Below are positions 56,060 to 64,000 of a stretch of 64,000 nt of DNA, in pieces. The translations under genes and the position numbers were made by a program. The stretch's first letter is position 1. Each line of letters begins with the position of its first letter. Location: assembly GCF_013375155.1 (NCBI RefSeq), contig NZ_JABXOF010000001.1, positions 1 through 64,000 on the forward strand, written 5' to 3'. This stretch comes from Serratia ureilytica (lineage in GTDB: Bacteria > Pseudomonadota > Gammaproteobacteria > Enterobacterales > Enterobacteriaceae). The notes beneath the pieces are model-generated. The model saw only the letters and a list, made by a program, of their open reading frames with translations, was not told where the DNA came from and did no database searches.

Positions 56060-57439
56060 ATGTCATTTGAAACCCTCGGCTTAAGTGCTGAAATTGTGCG
56101 CGCTGTTGAAGAACAGGGCTATCGCGAACCGACGCCAATTCAGCGTCAGGCTATCCCTGTCGTGCTGGAAGGTCGTGACCTGATGGCCAGCGCCCAGACC
56201 GGCACCGGTAAAACCGCCGGTTTTACCCTGCCGCTGTTGCAGCTGCTGAGCAAGCATGACCATCCGGTCAAAGGCCGTCGCCCGGTGCGCGCGCTGATCC
56301 TGACGCCAACCCGTGAGCTGGCGGCGCAGATCGGCGAAAACGTCGATGCCTACAGCAAACACCTGCGCCTGCGTTCGCTGGTGGTGTTTGGCGGCGTGAG
56401 CATCAACCCGCAGATGATGAAGCTGCGCGGCGGCGTCGATATCCTGGTGGCGACGCCGGGGCGTCTGCTGGATCTGGAACATCAGAACGCGGTTGACCTG
56501 TCCAAAATCGAGATTCTGGTGCTGGACGAAGCGGACCGCATGTTGGACATGGGCTTTATCCATGACATCCGTCGCGTGCTGGCCAAGCTGCCGGCCAAGC
56601 GCCAGAACCTGCTGTTCTCCGCCACCTTCTCCGACGACATCAAGGCGCTGGCCAACAAACTGCTGCATAACCCGGCCTCGGTGGAAGTGGCTCGCCGCAA
56701 TACCGCGTCCGAGCAGATCGAGCAGAGCGTGCACTTCGTCGACAAGAAGCGTAAGCGGGAACTGCTGTCGCAGATGATCGGCGAAGGCGACTGGAAACAG
56801 GTGCTGGTCTTTACCCGCACCAAGCACGGTGCCAACCACCTGGCGGAACAGCTGAACAAAGACGGCATCACCGCTGCGGCGATCCACGGCAACAAGAGCC
56901 AGGGCGCCCGTACCCGTGCGCTGGCCGATTTTAAAGACGGCCGCATCCGCGTGCTGGTGGCGACCGACATTGCGGCGCGCGGTCTGGATATCGACCAGTT
57001 GCCGCACGTGGTGAACTACGAGCTGCCTAACGTGCCGGAAGACTACGTGCACCGCATCGGCCGCACCGGCCGCGCGGAGCGTACCGGCGAAGCCATCTCG
57101 CTGGTGTGCGTGGATGAACACAAGCTGCTGCGCGACATCGAGCGTCTGCTGAAGCGTGAAATTCCGCGCATTGCGTTGCCGGGCTACGAGCCGGATCCGA
57201 CCATCAAGGCCGAGCCGATCATCAACGGCCGCCAGGGTGGCGGACGCGGCGCGCCGCGCGGCAACGGCGGTGGCCAGCGTTCCGGTAACGGCGGCGGTCA
57301 GCGCAGCAGTAACGCCAACGGCGGCCAGCGTGAAAACCGTGGCAACGGTAACGGCAACGCTCGCCCGCAGGGTGACGGCCAGCGCCGTTCCGGCGCGCCG
57401 GCCTCGCGTCGCCCGCGCAACCGCAAACCGGCCGAATAA
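56060..57439 (+). CDS. rhlE: DEAD-box RNA helicase RhlE
   Basis: RhlE is an ATP-dependent RNA helicase involved in ribosome maturation and RNA decay. The 459-residue protein has the Q motif ([14 protein letters not shown]), motif [11 protein letters not shown], motif [11 protein letters not shown], motif III FSATF and motif [11 protein letters not shown]. The C-terminal tail (about 388-459) is a low-complexity Gly/Asn/Arg/Gln tract with RGG-like elements, probably RNA-binding. It is divergent from cecR and may share its operator. Confidence 0.95.
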   Translation: MSFETLGLSAEIVRAVEEQGYREPTPIQRQAIPVVLEGRDLMASAQTGTGKTAGFTLPLLQLLSKHDHPVKGRRPVRALILTPTRELAAQIGENVDAYSKHLRLRSLVVFGGVSINPQMMKLRGGVDILVATPGRLLDLEHQNAVDLSKIEILVLDEADRMLDMGFIHDIRRVLAKLPAKRQNLLFSATFSDDIKALANKLLHNPASVEVARRNTASEQIEQSVHFVDKKRKRELLSQMIGEGDWKQVLVFTRTKHGANHLAEQLNKDGITAAAIHGNKSQGARTRALADFKDGRIRVLVATDIAARGLDIDQLPHVVNYELPNVPEDYVHRIGRTGRAERTGEAISLVCVDEHKLLRDIERLLKREIPRIALPGYEPDPTIKAEPIINGRQGGGRGAPRGNGGGQRSGNGGGQRSSNANGGQRENRGNGNGNARPQGDGQRRSGAPASRRPRNRKPAE

Positions 57440-57456
57440 GCCCGATTGCGCAAAAG

Positions 57457-57487
57457 CAAGCCGCCTGTATGGGCGGCTTTTTTTTTT
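57457..57487 (+). terminator. rhlE terminator
   Basis: The stem AAGCCGCC / GGCGGCTT is followed by a run of about ten T's. Confidence 0.92.
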
Positions 57488-57553
57488 GCCTGGCGGAACG
57501 GCATTTTCGTACTAGGCTGGACGGTGGCTACCCCTACATTCCAGGAGACGGAG

Positions 57554-58513
57554 ATGAAATTGAAGTGCGCAATTCTTGATGATTACCAGCAGGTGGCGCT
57601 CAACATGGCGGATTGGTCAGCGCTGGCCGATCGGGTGGAGGTGTCCGCCATCAGCGCGCACTTTACCGATGAGGCGGAGCTGGCGGTGCATCTGCAGGAA
57701 TGCAACATTCTGGTCATCATGCGCGAGCGCACGCCGATAACCGCCTCGCTGCTGGCGCGGTTGCCGCAGCTGAAGCTGCTGATCACCTCCGGCATGCGCA
57801 ATGCCGCTATCGATTTGGCCGCCGCCGCCGAGCGCGGCGTGGTGGTGTGCGGCACCCGCAGCGGGTCGGCGGCGCCGATGGAGTTGACCTGGGCGCTGCT
57901 GCTCGGGCTGGCCAAGCATATCGTGCCGGAAAGCGCCGGGCTGCGGAACAACGGCCCGTGGCAGCTGGGCTTGGGCGTCACGCTGCAGGGGAAGACGCTG
58001 GGGCTGCTGGGGCTGGGCAAGATCGGCGGCCAAATGGCCAGGGTGGCACAGGCGTTCGGCATGCGGGTGTTGGCCTGGAGCCAGAACCTGACGGCGGAAC
58101 GGGCAGCGCAGGAGGGCGCACTGCTGGCACCGTCCAAACGGGCGCTGTTCGAGCAGAGCGATTTTGTCTCCATTCACCTGGTGCTGAGCGATCGCAGCCG
58201 CGGGCTGGTAGGGCGGGACGAATTGACGGCGATGAAACCCACCGCTTACCTGATCAACACCTCGCGCGCGGGGATCGTCGATCGGGCGGCGCTGGTGGAC
58301 GTGCTGCAACAGCGGAAGATTGCCGGCGCCGGGCTGGACGTGTTCGAGACGGAGCCGCTGCCGGCCGACGATGTGTTTCGTCAACTGCCCAACGTGCTGG
58401 CGACGCCGCATGTGGGTTACGTGGCGGACGATAACTACCGCGCCTACTTCACCGAGGCGGTCGAGGACATTGCGGCGTTTCTCGCCGGTCAACCGATCCG
58501 TCGGCTGGGCTGA
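57554..58513 (+). CDS. D-isomer-specific 2-hydroxyacid dehydrogenase
   Basis: This 319-residue NAD(P)-dependent dehydrogenase has the Rossmann motif LGLGKIGGQMARVAQAFGM. The catalytic Arg is in NTSRAGIVD, the Glu in DVFETEPL and the His in ATPHVGYV. The substrate is uncertain; the family includes phosphoglycerate and glyoxylate reductases. GGAGACGGAG precedes ATG 57554. It is a single gene between two terminators and is not in the E. coli order here. Confidence 0.88.
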   Translation: MKLKCAILDDYQQVALNMADWSALADRVEVSAISAHFTDEAELAVHLQECNILVIMRERTPITASLLARLPQLKLLITSGMRNAAIDLAAAAERGVVVCGTRSGSAAPMELTWALLLGLAKHIVPESAGLRNNGPWQLGLGVTLQGKTLGLLGLGKIGGQMARVAQAFGMRVLAWSQNLTAERAAQEGALLAPSKRALFEQSDFVSIHLVLSDRSRGLVGRDELTAMKPTAYLINTSRAGIVDRAALVDVLQQRKIAGAGLDVFETEPLPADDVFRQLPNVLATPHVGYVADDNYRAYFTEAVEDIAAFLAGQPIRRLG

Positions 58514-58557
58514 TGGCGTTTTTAATGCCCGCAGAGGCTTGTCTGGCGCGGGCATTC

Positions 58558-58583
58558 ACCCGTATTATTGCGGGTCTTTTTTT
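58558..58583 (+). terminator. Terminator after the 2-hydroxyacid dehydrogenase
   Basis: ACCCG / CGGGT with a following run of T's, preceded by a second stem AATGCCCGC / GCGGGCATT (58524-58555). The double hairpin lies before dusC. Confidence 0.75.
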
Positions 58584-58597
58584 AGCTGGGATTGGTC

Positions 58598-59530
58598 ATG
58601 CGCGTATTATTGGCTCCGATGGAGGGCGTTCTCGACTCTTTGGTGCGTGAGTTACTCACCGAAGTGAACGACTACGATCTGTGCATCACCGAATTTTTGC
58701 GCGTGGTCGATCAGCTGCTGCCGGCCAAGTCGTTCTATCGGCTGTGCCCGGAGCTGCGTCACGCCAGCCGCACGCCGTCGGGCACGCTGGTGCGGGTACA
58801 GCTGCTGGGGCAGTACCCGCAGTGGCTGGCGGAGAACGCCGCGCGCGCGGTGGAATTGGGCTCTTACGGCGTCGATCTCAACTGCGGCTGCCCGTCCAAG
58901 CTGGTGAACGGCAGCGGTGGCGGGGCGACGCTGCTCAAAGATCCGGAATTGATCTACCAGGGCGCCAAAGCGATGCGCGCGGCGGTGCCGGCCCATCTGC
59001 CGGTCACGGTGAAGGTGCGCCTGGGCTGGGACTCTTCCAATCGCAGCTTTGAAATCGCCGATGCGGTGCAGCAGGCGGGCGCCAGCGAACTGACGGTGCA
59101 CGGCCGCACCAAAGAGGACGGCTATAAGGCGGATCGCATCAACTGGGCGGCGATCGGCGAGATCCGTCAGCGGCTGAGCATCCCGGTTGTCGCCAACGGC
59201 GAGATCTGGGATTACCAGAGCGCGCAGGATTGCCTGCAGACGACCGGCTGCGACGCCATCATGCTGGGGCGCGGCGCGCTCAACGTGCCGAACCTGAGCC
59301 GGGTGGTGAAATATAACGAACCGCGCATGCCCTGGCCGCAGGTGGTTGAGCTGCTGCAAAAATACGTCCATCTGGAAAAGCAGGGCGACACCGGCCTGTA
59401 TCACGTGGCGCGCATTAAACAGTGGCTGGGTTATTTGCGTAAAGAATATGATGAAGCAACTGAACTGTTCAGCGAAATACGCGCGTTGACGACGTCCGGG
59501 GATATTGCGCGCGTCATCTGCCGCAGCTGA
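58598..59530 (+). CDS. dusC: tRNA-dihydrouridine(16) synthase DusC
   Basis: DusC is a flavoenzyme reducing uridine 16 in tRNAs. The 310-residue protein has the FMN barrel start [19 protein letters not shown] and the catalytic Cys in [20 protein letters not shown]. It also has [16 protein letters not shown] and [12 protein letters not shown] 58598 is chosen over an in-frame TTG six bases upstream. Confidence 0.94.
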   Translation: MRVLLAPMEGVLDSLVRELLTEVNDYDLCITEFLRVVDQLLPAKSFYRLCPELRHASRTPSGTLVRVQLLGQYPQWLAENAARAVELGSYGVDLNCGCPSKLVNGSGGGATLLKDPELIYQGAKAMRAAVPAHLPVTVKVRLGWDSSNRSFEIADAVQQAGASELTVHGRTKEDGYKADRINWAAIGEIRQRLSIPVVANGEIWDYQSAQDCLQTTGCDAIMLGRGALNVPNLSRVVKYNEPRMPWPQVVELLQKYVHLEKQGDTGLYHVARIKQWLGYLRKEYDEATELFSEIRALTTSGDIARVICRS

Positions 59531-59559
59531 AAATAAACCCGCGCGTGGCGGGTTTATTT
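59531..59559. terminator. Bidirectional terminator after dusC
   Basis: A perfect 12-bp stem AAATAAACCCGC / GCGGGTTTATTT closes a 5-base loop, between dusC and the convergent small gene. Confidence 0.88.
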
Positions 59560-59571
59560 AAATCGGCATTA

Positions 59572-59838
59572 TCAGGCGGCTTTATCAAGACGGTTTAATT
59601 CTATCTCGATATCCTGAATGGTTTTTTCCAGTCCTTCCAGACAGGCGCCCTGTTTATTCAATAGGTCGTTAATGGCTTCGGCGAATGCCTTATTTTTGCA
59701 TTCCCCCTGATCGAAGGCCAGCCAGTGTGCGGAGAGCGTCTCGATATTCGACTGCGCGTAGTGGCGCATTTCCTTCAGCTGGGAAGCGACATTGCGTAAA
59801 TTATCCAGCTGCGCCTGTGCATTTGCATTGTTGCTCAT
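59572..59838 (-). CDS. Unrecognised 88-residue helical protein
   Basis: I do not recognise this family. The start MSNNANAQAQLDNLRNVASQ has a strong AAGGAG 6 bp upstream. The sequence is largely heptad-like helix (LRNVASQLKEMRHYAQSN, then LEGLEKTIQDIEIELNRL) with two cysteines (C45 and C65 by my count) and a single Trp. There is no signal peptide or membrane segment. It is probably a small coiled-coil cytoplasmic protein. It is monocistronic, with AT-rich sequence upstream (59887-60010). Confidence 0.65.
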   Translation of the reverse strand: MSNNANAQAQLDNLRNVASQLKEMRHYAQSNIETLSAHWLAFDQGECKNKAFAEAINDLLNKQGACLEGLEKTIQDIEIELNRLDKAA

Positions 59839-60032
59839 GAATTTCTCCTTGAGTTGGCCGTTAAATAATTTCGACTGCGGGATCAAGCTTACCCTATTTA
59901 AATAAAAATATCACCCTGAGTGGTCTGGGTGGTTATTTTTGAGTGGGTGTGGCTATATTTATTTTTCGGCTGAACAAGGACTTGGGTGGAATTGTAAAAA
60001 TAGATAAATACGGTGTTTTTGGCGATTATTTT

Positions 60033-60056
60033 CGGCCATCCCGTTCGGGATGGCCG
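60033..60056. terminator. Hairpin after afuC
   Basis: A perfect 10-bp stem CGGCCATCCC / GGGATGGCCG with GTTC loop lies just past the afuC stop. It has no clear U tract on the minus strand. Confidence 0.55.
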
Positions 60057-60084
60057 TTATTCTACCCCTTAAGCGTGAGGCCGA

Positions 60085-61131
60085 CTATGCCGCGTCCGCC
60101 AGCATAAACATGCCGTAGGGGTGAATTTCCAGATAATACTGCTCGCCGACGTTCGGTTGCAGGCGGGTGGCGTTAACCTGCAGCAAAATCTGTTGCCCGT
60201 GCCACGCCACCGTCACCTCATACTGCGGCCCCATGTAGGCGACATGCTGGATCTCGCAGCGCTGGCTTTCATCGCCATGCTCGCTCAGCGTGATCGCTTC
60301 CGGCCGCACGCCCACCGTGCCGGCGCCCTGGGCGGCAAAGTGCGCCGGGCTCGGCAGGCGATAGCCGCTGATATCGACATGATCGGCGCTGAAGCTGGCC
60401 GGGAACAGGTTGGCGTCCCCCATAAAGCTCGCCATAAAGCGCGAGGCGGGCTGCCGATAGAGATCCTGCGGCGAGCCCATCTGCATGATATGCCCCTTGT
60501 TCATCACCAGTACGGTGTCGGAGACTGCAAAAGCCTCGCTCTGATCGTGGGTGACGTACAGCGACGTGATATCAAACTGCTTTTGCAGCTCGCGGATCTT
60601 TTCGCGCATGCTGCGGCGCAGGTTGGCGTCGAGGTTGCTCAACGGCTCGTCGAACAGCAGCACTTTCGGCTTGAGGATCAGCGCGCGCGCTAGCGCCACG
60701 CGCTGCTGTTGGCCGCCGGAGATCTGATCGACATAGCGATCGTCGAACCCCGCCAAGTCCACCATCGCCAGCGCTTCCTGCACGCGCGCTTTCACTTCGG
60801 CGCGCGGAATGCCGAGCATCTTCAGGCCATAGCCGACGTTCTCCCCCAGCGACATGTGCGGGAACAGGGCATAAGACTGGAATACCATGCAGATGTCACG
60901 CTGCTGGATGGAACGATGGGTGACGTCTTCACCATCAATGAATATCTGCCCGTCGCTCGGTTTTTCCAGCCCGGCGACCAGGCGCAAAATGGTGGTCTTG
61001 CCGCAGCCGGAAGGGCCGAGCAGCGTCACCATTTGCCCCCGTGGGATGGTGAGCGTGATGTTATCGATTACTGTGTTGCTGCCGAACCGTTTGGAGACGT
61101 TACGCAGTTCAACGAAATTTTTCTGGCTCAT
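60085..61131 (-). CDS. afuC: ABC ATPase AfuC
   Basis: This 348-residue ATPase is nearly identical to E. coli AfuC. It has Walker [18 protein letters not shown]-loop [12 protein letters not shown], signature [15 protein letters not shown], Walker [12 protein letters not shown] and a C-terminal TOBE region. The family was annotated as ferric transport, but AfuABC of several pathogens imports sugar phosphates. I chose ATG 61131 (MSQKNFVEL), with GGAG 6 bp upstream, over 61143, which overlaps the afuB stop. Confidence 0.93.
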   Translation of the reverse strand: MSQKNFVELRNVSKRFGSNTVIDNITLTIPRGQMVTLLGPSGCGKTTILRLVAGLEKPSDGQIFIDGEDVTHRSIQQRDICMVFQSYALFPHMSLGENVGYGLKMLGIPRAEVKARVQEALAMVDLAGFDDRYVDQISGGQQQRVALARALILKPKVLLFDEPLSNLDANLRRSMREKIRELQKQFDITSLYVTHDQSEAFAVSDTVLVMNKGHIMQMGSPQDLYRQPASRFMASFMGDANLFPASFSADHVDISGYRLPSPAHFAAQGAGTVGVRPEAITLSEHGDESQRCEIQHVAYMGPQYEVTVAWHGQQILLQVNATRLQPNVGEQYYLEIHPYGMFMLADAA

Positions 61132-61142
61132 CATGGGCTCCA

Positions 61143-63221
61143 TTACGCCTGGTTTTTGGCTTTTGAACGGGAGATGCGTGCCTCGCCGATCAGCCAGTCA
61201 AAGAGGAAAATAATCGCCAGCATCACCACGATCAGAATTGAACCGTAGGCGATCGCCACGCCGTATTCGCCGTCTTCCACGCGGTTGAGGATGTAGGCGG
61301 TGGCCACGCGGGTATCGGGGGTGACCAGGAAGACGATGGCGCTGACGGTGGTGATGGCGCGCACGAAGCTGTAGATCAGCGCCGACAGGATCGCCGGGCG
61401 CAGCAGCGGCAGCAGGATGTGCGTGATGGTGCGCAGCGAGCCGGCGCGCAGGCTGAGCGAGGCTTCGTCCAGCGATTTGTCTATCTGGCCCAGCCCGGCG
61501 ATCCCGGCGCGAATGCCCACCGGCACGTTGCGCATCACCATCGAAATAATCACGATGGCGGCCGTCCCGGTGAGGTACACCGGCGCGCCGTTAAAGGCGA
61601 GAATGTAAGAGACGCCGGCCACGGTACCCGGCACCGCAAAGCACAGCATGGTGGTGAACTCGATGGTCTTTTTGCCCTTGAACTGTTGGCGCACCACGAT
61701 CCAGGCGATCAGCAGGCCGAACGCGGCGGTGATCGGCGCGGCGATCCCGGCGTACAGCAGCGTGTCGAGCAGTGAAGGCCACGCGCCGTCGCTCATGCCC
61801 TGGCCGAACAGTTTGATGAAGTTATCCAGCGTCAGCGTGTAATCCACTCCCCAGTTGACGGTGAAGCTGCCGTAGAAAATGCTGCCGTAAAGCAGGGCGT
61901 TAAAGGCTACCCACACCGCCAGCAGCGCGATCACGCCCCACACCAGCGTGACCGGCAGCGGCTGCACGTCGCCGCGATACGATTTGCCGGACACGGTGAC
62001 GTAGGAACGTTTGCCGATCCACATATACTGGATGCAGAACACCAGCAGTGAGAACAGCAGCAGGAAGGCGCCGAGGGTGCTGGCGGCCTGATAATCGAGC
62101 TGCGAACCGGTGATGTAAAAATAGATTTGCGTCGCCAGCACGTCGAAGTTGCCGCCGAGCACCAGCGGGTTGCTGAAATCAGCCAGCGATTGCACCACCA
62201 CGATCAAAAACGCGTTGGCCAGCGCCGGTTTCAGCAGCGGCACGAACACGCCGTTAAAGGTTTGCCAGCGGCTGGCGCGCAGGGTGTAGGAGGCCTCTTC
62301 CAGCGAAGGATGAATGGTCTTGATCGCGCCGTCGAGGATCATGAACGCCATCGGGGTGAACGCCAGCACCTGCGCCAGCCAGATGCCGGTAAAGCCGTAC
62401 AGCCAGTTGGTGTTGGTCAAACCGAACCAGGCCACCATCCACTCGGTGACATAGCCGGAGCGCCCCATCATCAGCGTGACCCCCAGGCCGACGACGAACG
62501 GCGGCGTGACGATGGGCAAGATGGAGAAGATGCGGCCGATAATGGCGCTGCGCTTGGCGATGCGGGTAGTGTAAATTGCCAGCACCAGGCCGAAAAAGGT
62601 GCAGCCGGCGCCCACCGCGATCGACAGGGCGATGGAGTTGAGGATCACCTGAATGATATGCGCCTGCGACAGCACGTTCATAAAGGCCAGCGGCGCGAAA
62701 GCGCCCGTCTGGTCGGTGAACATCGGAATGAAAATCGCGATGCTCGGCCAGACGATGAAGACGCCGATCAGCGCCACGATGGTGACCAGCGCGCCGATAA
62801 CGAAACGGTCGCCGCCCAGCCAGTCGAGGCGGGTCAGCGCCAGCGTCATGATGGCGCCCAGCGCGGTCAACTGCACCAGGGTGGCGTAGCCTAAACCGCG
62901 TCCCGCCACCGTGGCGCTGACAACGATAAAGGCCATGCACAGCAGCGCCCAGCCGGCATCGAACGCGTGGCGGCGCCGCTGCTCACGGCCCGCCGCAGCG
63001 TAAGGGCGCAACAGCAGCAGGCTCGGCAGCAGGCACCAAAGCCAGCTGATATTGCGGTGTGACCAGCCGTAGGCCGCGAGGATCTCTTCGCCGGTGGACT
63101 CCAGCAGGCCGTAATCCAGGCTCCAGCTCGGCAGCAGGGCGAACGCCAGCCAGCCAAGCAAAACCCAAAGGGATATCGCATCTCGTTTTTTCACGAGATG
63201 GAGTGCATGTGTATGTGACAT
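61143..63221 (-). CDS. afuB: Fused ABC permease AfuB
   Basis: This 692-residue permease has two transport domains in one chain, with about twelve to fourteen membrane segments. Each half carries an EAA-type loop: [23 protein letters not shown] near 345-365 and [23 protein letters not shown] near 590-610. An N-terminal region with extra hydrophobic segments precedes the first domain. It overlaps or abuts afuC and lies 67 bp after afuA, with a hairpin between. Confidence 0.92.
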   Translation of the reverse strand: MSHTHALHLVKKRDAISLWVLLGWLAFALLPSWSLDYGLLESTGEEILAAYGWSHRNISWLWCLLPSLLLLRPYAAAGREQRRRHAFDAGWALLCMAFIVVSATVAGRGLGYATLVQLTALGAIMTLALTRLDWLGGDRFVIGALVTIVALIGVFIVWPSIAIFIPMFTDQTGAFAPLAFMNVLSQAHIIQVILNSIALSIAVGAGCTFFGLVLAIYTTRIAKRSAIIGRIFSILPIVTPPFVVGLGVTLMMGRSGYVTEWMVAWFGLTNTNWLYGFTGIWLAQVLAFTPMAFMILDGAIKTIHPSLEEASYTLRASRWQTFNGVFVPLLKPALANAFLIVVVQSLADFSNPLVLGGNFDVLATQIYFYITGSQLDYQAASTLGAFLLLFSLLVFCIQYMWIGKRSYVTVSGKSYRGDVQPLPVTLVWGVIALLAVWVAFNALLYGSIFYGSFTVNWGVDYTLTLDNFIKLFGQGMSDGAWPSLLDTLLYAGIAAPITAAFGLLIAWIVVRQQFKGKKTIEFTTMLCFAVPGTVAGVSYILAFNGAPVYLTGTAAIVIISMVMRNVPVGIRAGIAGLGQIDKSLDEASLSLRAGSLRTITHILLPLLRPAILSALIYSFVRAITTVSAIVFLVTPDTRVATAYILNRVEDGEYGVAIAYGSILIVVMLAIIFLFDWLIGEARISRSKAKNQA

Positions 63222-63240
63222 AAGTTTCCCGGATGTTCAG

Positions 63241-63268
63241 GCCGGGCAAGCCGTGAGGCTTACCCGGC
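63241..63268 (-). other. Intercistronic hairpin between afuA and afuB
   Basis: A 12-bp stem (GCCGGGTAAGCC / GGCTTGCCCGGC on the transcript, one G-U pair) closes a TCAC loop. It lies between the binding-protein and permease genes, where such stems often stabilise the upstream message or attenuate transcription. Confidence 0.65.
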
Positions 63269-63288
63269 AACAGGCGCAGAATGTGGGC

Positions 63289-64000
63289 TTATTTACCCAT
63301 CTTGACTTCGCTGACCCATTTATTGATCAGCGCCTTGCGGACGTCGGTCGAACCGTACTTGTCCATGTCGTAGTTGATCAGCTTCAGGTCGTCGAGCTTC
63401 AGCGAGTTCGGCGAGGTATCGGCGGTGGTGTTGGTCAGGATCTGATAGGACTTGCCTTGCTTCCACGCCAGCTCCTGCGCCTCTTTCGACAACACCCAAT
63501 CCACGAACAGCTTGGCGTTGTCGAGGTTGCGCGCGCCTTTGAGGATGCTGACGCCGCCGATTTCGTAGCCGGTGCCTTCACACGGCGAGATAAGCTCAAG
63601 CGGCGCGCCCTGTTCCTTTTCGAGCGAGTAATCATGCAGGAAACCGATGCCGATCGCCGTTTCGCCGCGGGCGGCGTTGCGCGCCGGGGCAATGCCGGAC
63701 TTGGTGTACTGCGAGACGTTGGCGTTCAGCTGTTTGAGGTAAGCGAACGCCTGATCGTCTCCCCACAGCTGGGCAAAGGTCGCCAGCGCGGTGTAGGCGG
63801 TGCCGGAGCTTTGCGGATCGGCGATTTGAATTTCGCCTTTGTATTCCGGCTTGGTCAGGTCTTTCCAGCACTTGGGCACCGGCAGGTTTTTCTCTTTCAG
63901 GCGCTGGGTATTGACGCCAAAGCCGAGAATGCCGACGTAGACCGCCGAGGAGTAGTTGCCTTTCAGCTTGGCCGGATCGCGGAATTGCGTCATCACCTGG
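63289..64000 (-). CDS. afuA: AfuA periplasmic binding protein, 5' end outside the window
   Basis: This is the C-terminal 236 residues of an extracellular solute-binding protein of the ferric/sugar-phosphate group (FVGILGFGVNTQRL-like start region, KCWKDLTKPEYKGEIQIADPQSSGTAYTAL, SILKGARNLDNAKLFVDWVLSKEAQ). The gene runs past the right edge, so signal peptide and start are not seen. An internal ATG near 63996 is not the start. It lies upstream of afuB and afuC in the same direction, making an afuABC operon. Confidence 0.9.
   Translation of the reverse strand, partial: QVMTQFRDPAKLKGNYSSAVYVGILGFGVNTQRLKEKNLPVPKCWKDLTKPEYKGEIQIADPQSSGTAYTALATFAQLWGDDQAFAYLKQLNANVSQYTKSGIAPARNAARGETAIGIGFLHDYSLEKEQGAPLELISPCEGTGYEIGGVSILKGARNLDNAKLFVDWVLSKEAQELAWKQGKSYQILTNTTADTSPNSLKLDDLKLINYDMDKYGSTDVRKALINKWVSEVKMGK

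Noticed and set aside
59572-59838. WXG100/ESAT-6-like secreted protein
   Set aside because: The length and helices are similar, but there is no WxG motif in a central turn and no type VII secretion genes, which are not expected in this organism.

Overview
The window is GC-rich enterobacterial chromosome, most like Serratia (probably S. marcescens-like) by gene content and near-identity of many products to Escherichia proteins. This assignment is from recognition, not a database search. The backbone follows the E. coli order closely: lysine/valine tRNA cluster, nadA-pnuC, zitB, aroG, gpmA, gal, modFE, acrZ, modABC, ybhA, pgl, ybhB, bioA/bioBFCD, uvrB, ybhK, moaABCDE, ybhL, ybhGFSR-cecR and rhlE. 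No prophage, insertion sequence, rRNA or CRISPR array was seen.

Left part (1-20 kb): four intact tRNAs are separated by unusual hairpin-rich spacer repeats that carry copies of the tRNA-Lys 3' end. nadA-pnuC follow. Then a convergent three-gene unit holds a LuxR-type response regulator, a BvgS/EvgS-type hybrid sensor kinase and the zinc exporter ZitB, all overlapping. After aroG come a DUF898/M48 peptidase pair, gpmA with a Fur-box-like site, psiF, and a galT-K-M operon without galE that keeps two GalR operators at loop-forming spacing.

Middle (16.7-35 kb): a CPBP-family membrane protein and a cysteine-less isochorismatase-like protein precede modF-modE. Between modE and acrZ, where E. coli has no other genes, sits a compact five-gene operon: TonB-dependent receptor, periplasmic binding protein, SAM methyltransferase, FecCD-type permease and ATPase. 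Its promoter region carries an imperfect ModE-like box. Much better ModE boxes lie before modA and moaA. This is the best candidate for an undescribed system: a molybdenum-linked TonB/ABC importer. Further on are modABC, ybhA, pgl, ybhB and a divergent nickel/cobalt efflux pair (RcnR/DmeR-type repressor and DmeF-type pump) around a perfect palindrome.

Right part (34-64 kb): the biotin genes diverge around a BirA operator. Between bioD and uvrB is a variable locus with a beta-helix tailspike-like orphan gene and an orphan UrtE/LivF-type ATPase, the latter preceded by NtrC-like and sigma-54-like sites. uvrB has a LexA box inside its promoter and an inverted pair of DnaA-like boxes upstream. The moa operon has a ModE box, a promoter and a Moco riboswitch in series. 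The ybhGFSR exporter with CecR, rhlE, a 2-hydroxyacid dehydrogenase, dusC, a small helical protein and an afuCBA transporter (afuA cut by the window end) complete the region.

Most long antisense reading frames here are shadows of GC-rich genes and were not annotated.
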